Below are positions 10,136 through 19,982 of a DNA stretch of 64,000 bases, piece after piece. The stretch is taken from assembly GCF_024580735.1 (NCBI RefSeq), contig NZ_JANIJX010000021.1, forward strand, positions 1-64,000, read 5' to 3'. Made by a program: the position numbers and the translations under genes. This DNA is from Brevibacterium moorei. Its GTDB lineage: Bacteria > Actinomycetota > Actinomycetes > Actinomycetales > Brevibacteriaceae. The notes under the pieces were generated by a model. The model made no database searches. It was not told the DNA's origin and saw only the letters and a program-made list of their open reading frames with translations. Position 1 is the stretch's first letter; every line of letters starts with the position of its first letter.

Positions 10136-12559
10136 ATGAGCGTCGTCTTCGTGCCGGTCCGCCATCATTCCCCGGCTTGTGCCGGGGAGGTCGAGGCCGT
10201 GATCCGCCGGCTGCGGCCTCGCCACGTCCTGGTGGAGGGCCCAGCGGACTTCAACGGCCGGATCGACGAGTTGTTCCTCGACCACGAACTGCCGATCGCC
10301 GTCTACACGGGTTTTCACACTGCGGACCGGCTGCACGCCAGCTGGGCGCCGCTGTGCGAGTACTCCCCGGAATGGGTGGCGTTGAACACCGGACGTGTGT
10401 GCGGGGCGCAGCTGCACTTCATCGATCTACCGGTGTGGCACCCGGCGCTCTTCGAGGAAACGGAGGCACACGATTCCGAACCGGCGCCGGCCGATCGACG
10501 CTACGCGCGGGTCCGGCAACACCTGGCCGAACGCTTCCACACCGATGACGTCGACGCACTGTGGGACCACGTCTTCGAACTGCCGGACTTCACCGCTCCC
10601 GAAGCCGCTCCCGATACCGCTTCCGAAGCCGGCGCCGATTCCCTGGCTCTGCGGCTGGACACGTGGTTCACCGGTCTGCGCGGCGATACCGCGGCAGACC
10701 CCGCCGATACCGCGCGCGAGGCCTATATGGCCGAGTGGATCCGCGCTGCCCGGGCCGAAGCGGCCCAGGCGAAGGATGCCCAGGGGCAATCCGCCACAGG
10801 CGATGACATCGTCGTCGTCACCGGGGGCTTCCACATGCCGGCCCTGCGCCGTCTCATCGCCGAATCGGCGCCGCAAGCCGAAGGGGAGCTCGCCTGGCCC
10901 GAAATCCCATCCCCACCGGCGGATGCCGATCCGCCGCGCAGTTACCTGGTGCCCTTCTCCTTCCGCCGGCTGGACTCCCTGGCCGGTTATCGTTCCGGCA
11001 TGCCGTCGCCCGCGTACTATCAGCGGCTCTTCGAATCGGGACCCCGGGCCGCCGCCGAATACCTGCAGATCCAGGTGGCCACGCGGCTGCGCGAGAGGCA
11101 TCAGGCCGTGTCCACCCCGGATCTGACAGCGGCCAGGGTAATGGCGGAATCCCTGGCCCGGCTGCGCGGCAATCCGGTGCCGGCGCGTGTCGACGTGCTC
11201 GACGGACTGGCCTCGGCCCTGCTCAAGACGGCCTTGGACGCACCTCTGCCCTGGGCACGCAGGTCCTCCCTGGCCCCGGCCACGGATCCTGTGGTCGTGG
11301 AGATGGTGGCCGCACTCAGCGGGGACCGGGCGGGCCGGCTGGATCCGCATACGCCTCTGCCCCCTCTCTGGCATGATGTCGATGCTCAGCTGCAGGCTCT
11401 GCATCTATCGCCCGGCACTCATTCACTGTCCCTGGTGGATTCGGATGATCTGGAGCGCTCCCGCCTGCTGCACCGCCTGCGGATTCTGCACATCGCGCAG
11501 ATCGACCGCGTCGACGGCCCGCTGACGGCCCTGGATCCAGAACTCACGGAGGTCTGGGAACTGGGCGAACGGGTGTTGGCGGGACCGTCCGTGATCGAGG
11601 CCTCGGGCTTCGGTCCCAGCGTGGCCGACGCCTCGCTGGCCGCTCTGAGCGCGCGACTCGGCGAGGCCTCGGCGGAGGCCGGCCCCGACCTGAGCCTCAC
11701 CGCCGAGGTGCTGTTCGACGCGGTGCTGTGCGGACACGCCGGACTCACCGATGAACTCCTCGAACTGGTCTCCCGTGCCATCGGGACCAGCGCGGACCTA
11801 CAGGGGCTCGCCCGAATGCTGGAAACGGCCCTGGGCCTGTGGCGCAACGGCGGGTACCTGGGCGCGGCAGGCTCCGTGCGCCTGGCCGGCACCGCTCGGG
11901 CGTGCGTGCCGCGGATCCTGTGGCTGGCCGAGGCCGTGCGAGGTGACGATGGTGCGGAACCCGCCGTGCGCGCCCTGGCCGGCGTCCGCGATGTTGTGCT
12001 GACCGCAGGACGGCTGAACCATGGGGCGCAGGAGGAGCAGGCCGCGAGCAGGGAGGCCGTCTTGGCGGTCGCCCACCGTTTGGCGGCCTCGCCCGCAGCC
12101 CCCATCCGCGTGCGCGGTGCCGGACTGGGCCTGGCCTGGGCGCTGGGCCAGGCGCCGGAGGACCCGGCACGGATGATTCGCGGCGCCGGGCTGCCGCAGG
12201 AACTGGGCGATTTCCTGTCCGGCCTGTTCGCTCTGGCCCGTGATGAGTCCCTGGCCTCGCCGGAGGTGGTGAGGGTGGTCGACCAGGTGGTCTGCGGCTT
12301 CGATGCGCAGGCCTTCCTGATCGCCCTGCCCGCCCTGCGAGAGGCCTTCGCCCTGTTCCCGCCCCGCGAGCGCGAGCGCATCGGCCGACTGGCCGCACGC
12401 CTGCACGGCCGCGACGATCCCCGGGCGGTAGCGCTCGGCGCGGACAGTGGGATCTCACCGGAACTACGGGCGCGGGCCGCTGCCGTGCAGGAACGCGCCC
12501 GCGCCCTGCTGGGCGCGGCGGGGCTGCTGGGCGAAGAGGAGGCCGGCGATGGACGCTGA
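10136..12559 (+). CDS. DUF5682 family protein (YehM-like)
   Basis: The 807-residue protein begins with a V-P-V-R-H-H-S-P motif (residues 6-13) followed by H-V-L-V-E-G-P near residues 30-36. This is the hallmark N-terminus of DUF5682 proteins, and the motif recalls TraB/erythromycin-esterase-like folds. Another conserved piece, V-V-T-G-G-F-H-M-P, lies near residues 225-233. The rest is Ala/Leu-rich and helical with no TM segment, so it is probably cytoplasmic. A GGAGG site precedes the ATG by five bases. It sits between the MoxR and VWA genes and overlaps the VWA gene by 11 bases. No biochemical function is established for the family; genomic linkage to MoxR and VWA implies one complex. Confidence 0.85.
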   Translation: MSVVFVPVRHHSPACAGEVEAVIRRLRPRHVLVEGPADFNGRIDELFLDHELPIAVYTGFHTADRLHASWAPLCEYSPEWVALNTGRVCGAQLHFIDLPVWHPALFEETEAHDSEPAPADRRYARVRQHLAERFHTDDVDALWDHVFELPDFTAPEAAPDTASEAGADSLALRLDTWFTGLRGDTAADPADTAREAYMAEWIRAARAEAAQAKDAQGQSATGDDIVVVTGGFHMPALRRLIAESAPQAEGELAWPEIPSPPADADPPRSYLVPFSFRRLDSLAGYRSGMPSPAYYQRLFESGPRAAAEYLQIQVATRLRERHQAVSTPDLTAARVMAESLARLRGNPVPARVDVLDGLASALLKTALDAPLPWARRSSLAPATDPVVVEMVAALSGDRAGRLDPHTPLPPLWHDVDAQLQALHLSPGTHSLSLVDSDDLERSRLLHRLRILHIAQIDRVDGPLTALDPELTEVWELGERVLAGPSVIEASGFGPSVADASLAALSARLGEASAEAGPDLSLTAEVLFDAVLCGHAGLTDELLELVSRAIGTSADLQGLARMLETALGLWRNGGYLGAAGSVRLAGTARACVPRILWLAEAVRGDDGAEPAVRALAGVRDVVLTAGRLNHGAQEEQAASREAVLAVAHRLAASPAAPIRVRGAGLGLAWALGQAPEDPARMIRGAGLPQELGDFLSGLFALARDESLASPEVVRVVDQVVCGFDAQAFLIALPALREAFALFPPRERERIGRLAARLHGRDDPRAVALGADSGISPELRARAAAVQERARALLGAAGLLGEEEAGDGR

Positions 12560-13694
12560 GTTGGAGCGCTGGCGGCTGATCCTGGGCGAGGCCGCATCCG
12601 AGTTGGGGGACTTGGGGGAGCGGGCGGCCGCGCGCGATGCCGCCCTGGACTGGCTCTACGGCCGCGACGAGTCCCTGGGCCGGCGCGGGATCAGACGCGC
12701 GGGCAGTAGAACCCGCGGCGGTGCGGGCCGGACCGGGGGAGCCGGCGCATCCACCCTGTCCACCCCGGAGTGGATCGGTGCGGTCCATCGCCTGTTTCCA
12801 ACCCCCACGATCGAACGCCTGGAGCGCGACGCGGTGGAGCGCTTCCGGATCGACGACCTGGTGACGAATCCGGAGGTGTTGCGGCGCATCGAGCCCAATC
12901 AGGCGATGCTGCGCGCGGTGCTGACCACCAAGCACCTGATGAACCAGGAGGTGCTGACCCTGGCCAGGCAGCTGGTCAACCGGGTGATCCGGGATCTGAT
13001 GGAGCGTCTGGCCACCGAGGTGCGACAGGCCTTCACAGGACCACGCAGCAGAACGCCCACCCGGGTCCCGAACTCGCGGAATCTGGACATCCGCAGGACA
13101 CTGCGGGCGAATCTGCGCCATTTTCAGCCCGATACCGGCAAGGTCGTGATCGAGCGCCCCTACTTCACCACACGCTCGGCCAAGCGGATGCGGCCCTGGC
13201 AGGTGGTGCTGTTGGTCGATCAGTCCGGCTCCATGCTCGATTCCGTCATCCATTCGGCCGTCACGGCCGCCTGCCTGTGGGGTCTGCCGGGCATCCGCAC
13301 CCACCTGGTCGCCTTCGACACGACGGTCGTCGACCTGACCCGCGACGTCGAGGACCCCGTCGAGCTGCTCATGAAGGTCCAGTTGGGCGGGGGCACGGAC
13401 ATCGCCCAGGCGGTGCAGTACGCAGCAGGGCTGATCGACAATCCGCGGCAGGCCATCGTCGTGCTCATCAGCGATCTCTACGAGGGCGGCAACGACTTCA
13501 CACTGCGCCGCGAGGTCGCCTCCCTGGTGGGGCAGGGCACCGAGGTGGTGGCCCTGGCAGCCCTGGACGACGAATCCGGGGCCGTCTTCAATCCGTTCAT
13601 GGGGCAGCAGTTGGCGGATCTGGGCGCCCACGTCGGCGCGATGACTCCCGGGGAGCTCGCCGGTTTCCTGGCCGATACGATCGGACGCTCATGA
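12549..13694 (+). CDS. VWA (von Willebrand factor A) domain protein (YehP-like)
   Basis: The 381-residue product has an N-terminal helical region and a C-terminal VWA domain starting near residue 215. The metal-ion-dependent adhesion site is intact: D224-Q-S226-G-S228, then T in the G-G-G-T-D loop near 288 and D in I-S-D-L-Y near 316. VWA partners of MoxR ATPases are thought to present substrates to the ATPase ring. The ATG at 12549 is preferred over longer in-frame possibilities because it starts a family-like sequence and overlaps the DUF5682 stop by 11 bases. It overlaps the next gene by ATGA. Confidence 0.9.
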   Translation: MDAELERWRLILGEAASELGDLGERAAARDAALDWLYGRDESLGRRGIRRAGSRTRGGAGRTGGAGASTLSTPEWIGAVHRLFPTPTIERLERDAVERFRIDDLVTNPEVLRRIEPNQAMLRAVLTTKHLMNQEVLTLARQLVNRVIRDLMERLATEVRQAFTGPRSRTPTRVPNSRNLDIRRTLRANLRHFQPDTGKVVIERPYFTTRSAKRMRPWQVVLLVDQSGSMLDSVIHSAVTAACLWGLPGIRTHLVAFDTTVVDLTRDVEDPVELLMKVQLGGGTDIAQAVQYAAGLIDNPRQAIVVLISDLYEGGNDFTLRREVASLVGQGTEVVALAALDDESGAVFNPFMGQQLADLGAHVGAMTPGELAGFLADTIGRS

Positions 13695-15738
13695 GCCCGG
13701 ACGCACAGGCAGGCTCCCCGGCGCGGGAATCTCCGGCGGGGCAGCCGACAGCACGGCTGACAGAACAGCGGCCGGATCTCCTGGCGCTGACCGATGACGC
13801 CCTGGCCGCCCTGGCCAACTGCGGCCTGGTCAAACGCGCGGCCAAGGACCTTGCCAAGTCGGCCCCACGGGTGGCCATCGACGAGGCGGACACGGTCACC
13901 GCGGACTTCGCCGACGGCACCCACACGGTCCTGGGCTCCGGCGGGCTGGAGGCCGGCACCTGCTCGTGCTCGGCATCCGGGGTGTGCCGTCACCTGGTGG
14001 GCACCGTGCTGGCAGTGCGCGCCCTGGCCGCGGAGGCCTCGGACGAGCAGGCCCCGCAGTGGTCGCCCGCGGACGTCGACGATACCGAACTGCTCCGTGT
14101 CCTGGGCAAGCCCGCGGTGGACGCCGCACACCGGCGGGTGCGCGCGGGGCTACGCGCCACAGTCCTCATCCCCGATCCCGCCAGGCCCGCCACCGGGGAC
14201 AACGCCGCCGCGGTGGATCTGCCGACGACCACCGTGCGCTTCCTGGTGCCCGGCGACCTGGGCTATGCGCATACGGATGTGGTCGCGACCGAGCGCGGTG
14301 AACAGGTGGCGCTCGCGGTCCTGGCCTTCCGGGCGGCCCAGGCCGAAACACAGGCCGATGCCCCACCCGGCCCGGGCAAGCGCGAGGTGGTCCTGGGAAC
14401 CCCACAGGTGGCCACCGATCTGCGTACACCCTTCGAACCCGCCCTGGAGTTCGCGACCGAACTGGTGGATCAGGGCGTGCGGATGCTGGCCGGGCACGTG
14501 GGCCCGCGGATCGCCGCGGCCCGTGCACCCCTGGCCGCCCGCGGTTTCCAGTGGCCACTCGATGTGCTCGACGAACTCGCCGAACAGCTCGAGGCCTATG
14601 CCGGCGGCCATGCCGGATACGCGCCGGGGAGGATCGCGGAGCTGACGGCCGAGCTGGTCGCCAGGGCCACTGCCGGCCCGGCCAGGCCCGCCGAGGCCGA
14701 CCGGATCCTGGGCACCCGGCAGCCCGCGCGCACCGCCATGCGCCGCGCCCGGTTCTTAGGACTCGGCGCCAGGGTGAGCCGCACAGACGACCCGGCGGGG
14801 ACCTCGGCGAGCATCACCACCCGGGTGTATCTGGCCGATGCGGACGCCGGTGCCGTGCTGGTGCTCAGCACCTCCTCGACCCATCAGACGGACCAGGTGC
14901 CGGCCCCTGATGTCCTGGCCCGGCGCCGGGTCGGCGGGCTGCGATTGGGGGAGGTCTCCCGCGGCTCCCTGACCACCGAATCGGCTACCCGCACGGCGGG
15001 GCTGCGCCTGCAGTTGTCTGCCGGGCGGGCCGGCAGATCCACGGTGACGACGGGGCCTCGGCCTGGGATGCCATGCCGGGCGGGCTCGTGGTGGAGCGCG
15101 CCGAGGACGCCGCCCGGGAGCTGGCGGACCGCCCCTTCCGACTGGTCGCGCCCCGCTTCGCGGCTCCCGCCGTGCGCCTGCTGCGCGTGGCCCGCGTGGT
15201 GGATCTGGGTTACCGACCCGGTGTCCAACTGTTGACCGCACAGCTGGAAGACGTAACGGGCGCCCCGATTGAACTATCGTGCCCCTATCGCGCGGCCGCA
15301 CCCGGCGCCCTGGACGCCGTCGCCTCCGCGCTGACGGAAGCCGCCGAGGCCGAACGCGGTTTGGAGATCAGCGGGGTCCTCGGGTTCGTGGGAGGGCGAC
15401 TGCGCATCGATCCCCTGGCCCTGCGCACCCCGCAGGGGATCGTGGTCCCGGATCTGCAAGGGGTTTCAGGGGCGGACCCCGGGCGGGGGAGTGCGGTGGC
15501 CGGCGATGCCCTGGACCGGGTGCTCGATGCCGTGGGGGATTTCCTCGCCGAAATACTGCACGCCGGTCTGCACCGGATGACAGGGAGCCACGTGGCACGG
15601 ATCGACCGGCTGGCCGGGGACCTGGACCAGGTGGGGCTGAGCGATCTGGCGCGGGCATTGCGGATCCTGCAGGCGCCCCGCGCGCGGGCCTGGTTGGATG
15701 CGCAGCTGCTGTACCTGGCGACGGTGGCCGCACTATAG
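13691..15738 (+). pseudogene. SWIM zinc-finger protein (YehQ-like), frameshifted at about 15052-15055
   Basis: Near the N-terminus a C-S-C-S-A-S-G-V-C-R-H segment (Cys91, Cys93, Cys99, His101) forms a SWIM zinc finger (CxC...CxH), a module for nucleic-acid or protein binding. The frame from 13691 runs well to about 15050 and then becomes nonsense. The adjacent frame continues a sensible protein to 15738. Adding one G to the GGGG run at 15052-15055 joins them (T-T-G then A-S-A-W-D-A-M-P-G-G), giving about 680 residues. It starts inside the VWA stop (ATGA) and is the last gene of the yeh-like operon. The frameshift may be mutation or a sequencing error; the rest is undamaged. Confidence 0.8.
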
Positions 15739-15746
15739 GGGATGTC

Positions 15747-16187
15747 TCAGCGCGCCCGCCGCACCAGCAGGGCCAGTGCACCGGCGAGCAGACCCCAGAT
15801 CGCATTGGTCGCCAGCATCGGCACGATCGCCAGTGGATTGGCCAGCGGCCCCTGCAGCCTGCCGTCGAGGATCGGGGAGAGCACCCCGCTGAGCACAATC
15901 GCGAAGACCGCATAGGCCAGCCCGGTGAACACCAGGGTGAGCAGGGGATGGGCCACCCGGCTCAGGCCCACCACCGCGATCCACACCGCGGAGATCACCA
16001 GGGTCGCAAGGATCGGGACCACGGGGGTGACGGAAACGCCGAGCTGTTCGGCGACGATCCGCAGGACCGGCCTGAGCAGGGCCAGGGCCCCGAGTCCGAT
16101 GATGAGCGGCCAGTGCAGGGAGGCGATGACATTGTTCGAGCTGGTGGCATTCGAACCGTTGGCATTCGAACCATTGGCAGTGTTCAT
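15747..16187 (-). CDS. Small four-helix membrane protein of unknown function
   Basis: The 146-residue protein starts with an Asn/Ser/Gly-rich low-complexity stretch (about residues 2-18) followed by four hydrophobic segments and an R-R-A-R C-terminus. I do not recognise the family. The ATG at 16187 is chosen because upstream in-frame sequence is Arg/Cys-rich and not protein-like. The gene converges with the SWIM gene (8-base gap) and is divergent from the sensor kinase gene across about 145 bases. Confidence 0.6.
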   Translation of the reverse strand: MNTANGSNANGSNATSSNNVIASLHWPLIIGLGALALLRPVLRIVAEQLGVSVTPVVPILATLVISAVWIAVVGLSRVAHPLLTLVFTGLAYAVFAIVLSGVLSPILDGRLQGPLANPLAIVPMLATNAIWGLLAGALALLVRRAR

Positions 16188-16331
16188 GCCACCGACTCTA
16201 GGAACACCGCACCGGCGAGCGCATCGGCCCTGCAGCTCGATTCCGCACGTCCGGCCGCGCACCCGCTATACGTCACGAAGCGACCCTGATCGTCGCCTCT
16301 GGGCCCATGCCGATACGCGCCCGAAGTCCCT

Positions 16332-17582
16332 ATGCTGGACAGCATGGGCAGAAGAACCGGTGATGCGCTGCTGGGAGCGGCAACGGCCATTGCGCTGGCA
16401 CTTATCATCGCACTCGGTCCCGGTGGCACCCGTTCGCCGGACGTCCTGGCCTATCTGTTCGCCGGCGGCCTCGGCGCCCTCCTGCTGTGCCGCCGCCAGT
16501 ACCCACGAACCGTGCTGGTGCTCAGCATCCTGGGCATGTTCGGCTATTACATCCTGGATTATCCACCGATCGGCGTAGCGGTGCCCGTGGTGGCCGCGCT
16601 GTTCTCCGTGGCCGAGGCCGGACGGCCGGGCTGGGCCTGTGGCGCGGCCGCGCTGGTCTTCGCCGTCTCCCTGTACTTCCGCATCCGTGACGGGGGAGAG
16701 GCCCTCGGGTTCCTCCTCGGCTACGAATCGGTATCGAACCTGGCCCTGTTCGCTGCAGCGATTGCACTGGGATCGGGGCTGCGCTCCGCGCGGATTCGCG
16801 CTACCCAGCAGGAGCAGATCGCCCGGCTGACCCGGGAACGGGTCCTGCGCGAGTCGCAGCTGCGGATGCGCACGGAACGCGAGGACATCTCGCGCGAACT
16901 GCACGACACCGTGGGCCACAGCCTGTCCATCATCTCCCTGCACACCGGCGTTGCCGCCGAGGCGATCGGCCACGACGATACCGCCGCGGCACGCGCACTC
17001 GAACAGGTCCGGGCCACCTGCCGCCGCTCCCTGCAGGAACTGCGCGCCATGGTCCGCATTCTGCGCACCGACGAGGCCGAGGCCAGGAGCCCCCGATCGC
17101 TGTCGAACATCGCCGAGTTGATGGAGACCGCCAGGGCATCCGGCCTGCAGGTGACGGCCGACATCGAAGTCACCCCCGCCGAGCTATCCGAATCGGTGGA
17201 TGCCGCCGCCTTTCGAGTCATTCAGGAGTCGATCACGAATATCATCCGCCACGCCCATGCCTCCCGGGCGCACATCGGCGCCGCACTCAACGGGCCCGCA
17301 CTGTGCCTGAGCATCACCGACGACGGCCGCGGAAGGTCGGGGGCCTCGGCCGCTGCCGGGCTGGGCGGTGCCGTGGCCAACGATGCTGTGTCCGGCGATG
17401 CTGAGTCGGGCAGTGCCCGGCCCGCGGACGGTCGTCCCGCCGATACTCAACCGGAGCCTCGGCCGGGCTATGGCATCGCCGGGATGACCGAGCGGGTCGA
17501 ACTACTCGGTGGGACCCTGTCCGCGAGCGCCACAGCCACGGGTTTCTCGGTCGCGGCTACGATTCCCGCGCGGCTGCCATGA
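16332..17582 (+). CDS. NarL-type sensor histidine kinase
   Basis: The 416-residue protein has about five to six N-terminal TM segments (residues 10-150). Next comes a HisKA_3 dimerisation box with the phospho-accepting His191 in R-E-L-H-D-T-V-G-H, then an ATPase domain with an N-box (E-S-I-T-N-I-I-R-H-A) and D-D-G-R-G. An Ala/Gly-rich insertion of roughly 40 residues follows the D-box before the final G-Y-G-I-A-G-M-x-E-R motif. It autophosphorylates and passes phosphate to the regulator encoded next, with which it overlaps by four bases. A second ATG four codons in (16344) is an equally possible start. Confidence 0.9.
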   Translation: MLDSMGRRTGDALLGAATAIALALIIALGPGGTRSPDVLAYLFAGGLGALLLCRRQYPRTVLVLSILGMFGYYILDYPPIGVAVPVVAALFSVAEAGRPGWACGAAALVFAVSLYFRIRDGGEALGFLLGYESVSNLALFAAAIALGSGLRSARIRATQQEQIARLTRERVLRESQLRMRTEREDISRELHDTVGHSLSIISLHTGVAAEAIGHDDTAAARALEQVRATCRRSLQELRAMVRILRTDEAEARSPRSLSNIAELMETARASGLQVTADIEVTPAELSESVDAAAFRVIQESITNIIRHAHASRAHIGAALNGPALCLSITDDGRGRSGASAAAGLGGAVANDAVSGDAESGSARPADGRPADTQPEPRPGYGIAGMTERVELLGGTLSASATATGFSVAATIPARLP

Positions 17583-18238
17583 TCGATCTGGTACTGGTCG
17601 ACGATCAGGAACTCGTCCGGATGGGGCTGCGCGCCCTGGCCGAGCACGACGGTGACATCCGCATCGTCGCCGAGGCCGCCGATGGGCGCGCCGGGCTGCG
17701 GGCGGTCAAGGAGTATCGGCCCGATGTCGTGCTCATGGACATCCGGATGCCGGGGCTCGACGGGATCAGTGCCACCGCGCAGATCATGGCCGATCCGGAA
17801 CTGGCCGGGGTCCATGTGGTCGTGTTGACCACCTTCGACGAGGACGAGAACGTACTCGCGGCGATTCGCGCGGGGGCCGGCGGATACCTGCTCAAGGACA
17901 TCGCGCCGGCCGAACTGCGCGCGGCCATCCGCGCGGCCGCCCAGGGCGATGCACTGTTGTCGCCTTCGATCACCGGGAAGGTCATGGGGATGCTGGCCGC
18001 ACGACCGGATGTTGTGAACCGCCCGGACCTACTGGCCGAGCTGACCGAGCGCGAGCGCCAGGTCCTCCTGCACGTGGGGATGGGCGAGTCCAATGCCGAG
18101 ATCGGCGCGAGCCTGTACATCAGCCCGGCCACCGCACGCACCTATGTCAGTCGGCTGTTGAACAAGCTGGCCGCCCGCGATCGCGCACAGCTGGTCATTC
18201 GCGCCTACGAGTCCGGCCTCATCACCCCGGGACGATGA
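17579..18238 (+). CDS. NarL/FixJ-family response regulator
   Basis: The 219-residue protein has a receiver domain with acidic D8/D9, the phospho-acceptor D54 (V-L-M-D-I-R-M-P-G) and the conserved L-L-K-D lysine near 104. A C-terminal LuxR-type HTH follows (L-T-E-R-E-R-Q-V-L ... S-N-A-E-I-G-A-S-L-Y-I-S-P-A-T-A-R-T-Y-V). It overlaps the kinase stop by ATGA and is its cognate partner. The AbgT transporter gene 90 bases downstream is a possible but unproven target. Confidence 0.92.
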   Translation: MIDLVLVDDQELVRMGLRALAEHDGDIRIVAEAADGRAGLRAVKEYRPDVVLMDIRMPGLDGISATAQIMADPELAGVHVVVLTTFDEDENVLAAIRAGAGGYLLKDIAPAELRAAIRAAAQGDALLSPSITGKVMGMLAARPDVVNRPDLLAELTERERQVLLHVGMGESNAEIGASLYISPATARTYVSRLLNKLAARDRAQLVIRAYESGLITPGR

Positions 18239-18328
18239 GGGGCCCGGTGAGGGGCCTTTCATATGAGCCAGCTCCCGTGATCTAGGGTTGTTTCGACCCC
18301 TCCTCAACTTTTTTGGAAGTAGGCAGTA

Positions 18329-19885
18329 GTGAGCAGCGCGCAGGCGTCCGCCCCCGAAACATCCCGGATGAAGGGGATGTTGAAGACCTTCGACGTGATC
18401 GAACGCGTCGGCAACAAGATCCCCCACCCGTTCTGGCTGTTCTGGATCCTGGCCGTGTGCGTCATCGCACTCAGCGCGATCCTCGCCGGCATCGGGGTCT
18501 CCGCGGTCAATCCGGCCACCGGTAAGACCGTCGCCGTGCAGTCACTGATCAGTGCCGACGGTCTGCAGACGATCATCGGCGATGCGGTGACGAACTATGC
18601 CACGTTCCCGCCCCTGGCCACCATCATCACCGTGCTGTTGGGCATTTCGGTGGCGCAGCGCTCCGGTCTGATCGACTCCCTGCTCCACCGCATGGTCGCC
18701 AGGGTCCCCGCCCGCTTCCTGACGTTCGCACTGGTCATCGCGGCGATGGTCAGCCACGTAGCCGGTGATGCCGCCTACGTCACGATGATCCCGTTGGGCG
18801 CGTTGATCTTCCGGGCAGCCGGGCGCAGTCCGCTGTTGGGCATCGTCGTCACCTATGTCGCCATCTCCGCCGGCTATGACGCATCGCCGTCGCTGACCTC
18901 GACCGATGTACTGCTCTCGGGTATTTCCACGGCCGCGGCGCATACGATCGATCCGGACTACTTCGTTTCGCCGGTCTCGAACTACTTCTTCGGGCTCGCA
19001 TCCTCGATCCTCATCGCCGTGGTCATCACACTCGTCACCGAAACCGTCCTGGCCCGGCACCCACACCTGACCACCGACGATGATCTGGCCGAACTGAGCT
19101 CCGACGACCGGGCCAAGCTGGAGGGTACGGCCAAGGACCGGAAGGCGCTGAACGTGACGGGGATCGTCGCCGTGCTGTTCATCCTGGGTCTGATCGCGGC
19201 TCTGATCCCGCACACCTCGCCCCTGCGCGGCGAGGACGCGGGCATCCTCAATTCCGTGGTGTTCACCGGTATGGCGTTCATTCTGGGCTTCTTCTTCGCC
19301 CTGTTGGGTGCCGTCTACGGGTTCGTCAGCGGCAACTTCACCAAGCCCACGGAAATCATCACCGGCATGATCGAGGGCGTGAAGTCCCTCGCCCCGATCC
19401 TGGTGTTGTTCTTCGCCATCTCGCAGTTCCTGGCCTACTTCAAGTGGACCAAGATGGGCGAGGTCCTGGCCATTTCGGGTTCCGACATGTTGGCCAAGAT
19501 CAACGCTCCGGCCTGGGCGATCCTGCTGGGCATCATCGTGATCGTCACGATTATGAACTTCTTCATCACCAGCGGTTCGGCACTGTGGGCATTGGCCGCT
19601 CCCGTGTTCATCCCGATGCTCATGCTGCTGCACATCAGTCCCGAGGTCACGCAGGCCGCCTACCGCATCGCGGATTCGGTGACGAACTGTGTGACTCCGA
19701 TGAGCCCGTACTTCGTCATGGCCCTGGGCTTCATGCAGCAGTACAAGAAGAAGGCGGGAATCGGCACCCTGGCGTCCTTCACGATCCCCCTGTCGGTCGT
19801 CATCTGGGTCGTCTGGGTCGCGTTCTTCCTCATCTGGTACCTCATCGGAATCCCGGTGGGTCCCGGAGCCCCCAGCGGGGTCTGA
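18329..19885 (+). CDS. AbgT-family transporter
   Basis: The 518-residue polytopic membrane protein matches the AbgT (p-aminobenzoyl-glutamate transporter) family: an N-terminal I-E-R-V-G-N-K-I-P-H-P motif, the V-S-H-V-A-G-D-A-A-Y-V-T-M-I-P-L segment, S-A-G-Y-D-A-S-P-S-L, and the late D-S-V-T-N-C-V-T-P-M-S-P-Y segment. E. coli AbgT imports p-aminobenzoyl-glutamate, and relatives export sulfonamides; which applies here cannot be told. The GTG at 18329 is preceded by GGAAG. A short GC-rich inverted repeat at about 18241-18260 separates it from the response regulator gene. Confidence 0.9.
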   Translation: MSSAQASAPETSRMKGMLKTFDVIERVGNKIPHPFWLFWILAVCVIALSAILAGIGVSAVNPATGKTVAVQSLISADGLQTIIGDAVTNYATFPPLATIITVLLGISVAQRSGLIDSLLHRMVARVPARFLTFALVIAAMVSHVAGDAAYVTMIPLGALIFRAAGRSPLLGIVVTYVAISAGYDASPSLTSTDVLLSGISTAAAHTIDPDYFVSPVSNYFFGLASSILIAVVITLVTETVLARHPHLTTDDDLAELSSDDRAKLEGTAKDRKALNVTGIVAVLFILGLIAALIPHTSPLRGEDAGILNSVVFTGMAFILGFFFALLGAVYGFVSGNFTKPTEIITGMIEGVKSLAPILVLFFAISQFLAYFKWTKMGEVLAISGSDMLAKINAPAWAILLGIIVIVTIMNFFITSGSALWALAAPVFIPMLMLLHISPEVTQAAYRIADSVTNCVTPMSPYFVMALGFMQQYKKKAGIGTLASFTIPLSVVIWVVWVAFFLIWYLIGIPVGPGAPSGV

Positions 19886-19982
19886 GCACGGGTGTGGCTA
19901 TGCGGCCCGTCGCCGCAGCACAACACACTCGGTAAGATCGTCGATCAAGGATACATAATCTGGTGATCGAAGAGGAGCATCC

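Noticed and set aside
11745-13631. 628-codon frame antisense to the DUF5682 and VWA genes
   Set aside because: Ends in long Arg/Pro/Ala runs; the VWA metal site and tight operon overlaps support the plus strand.
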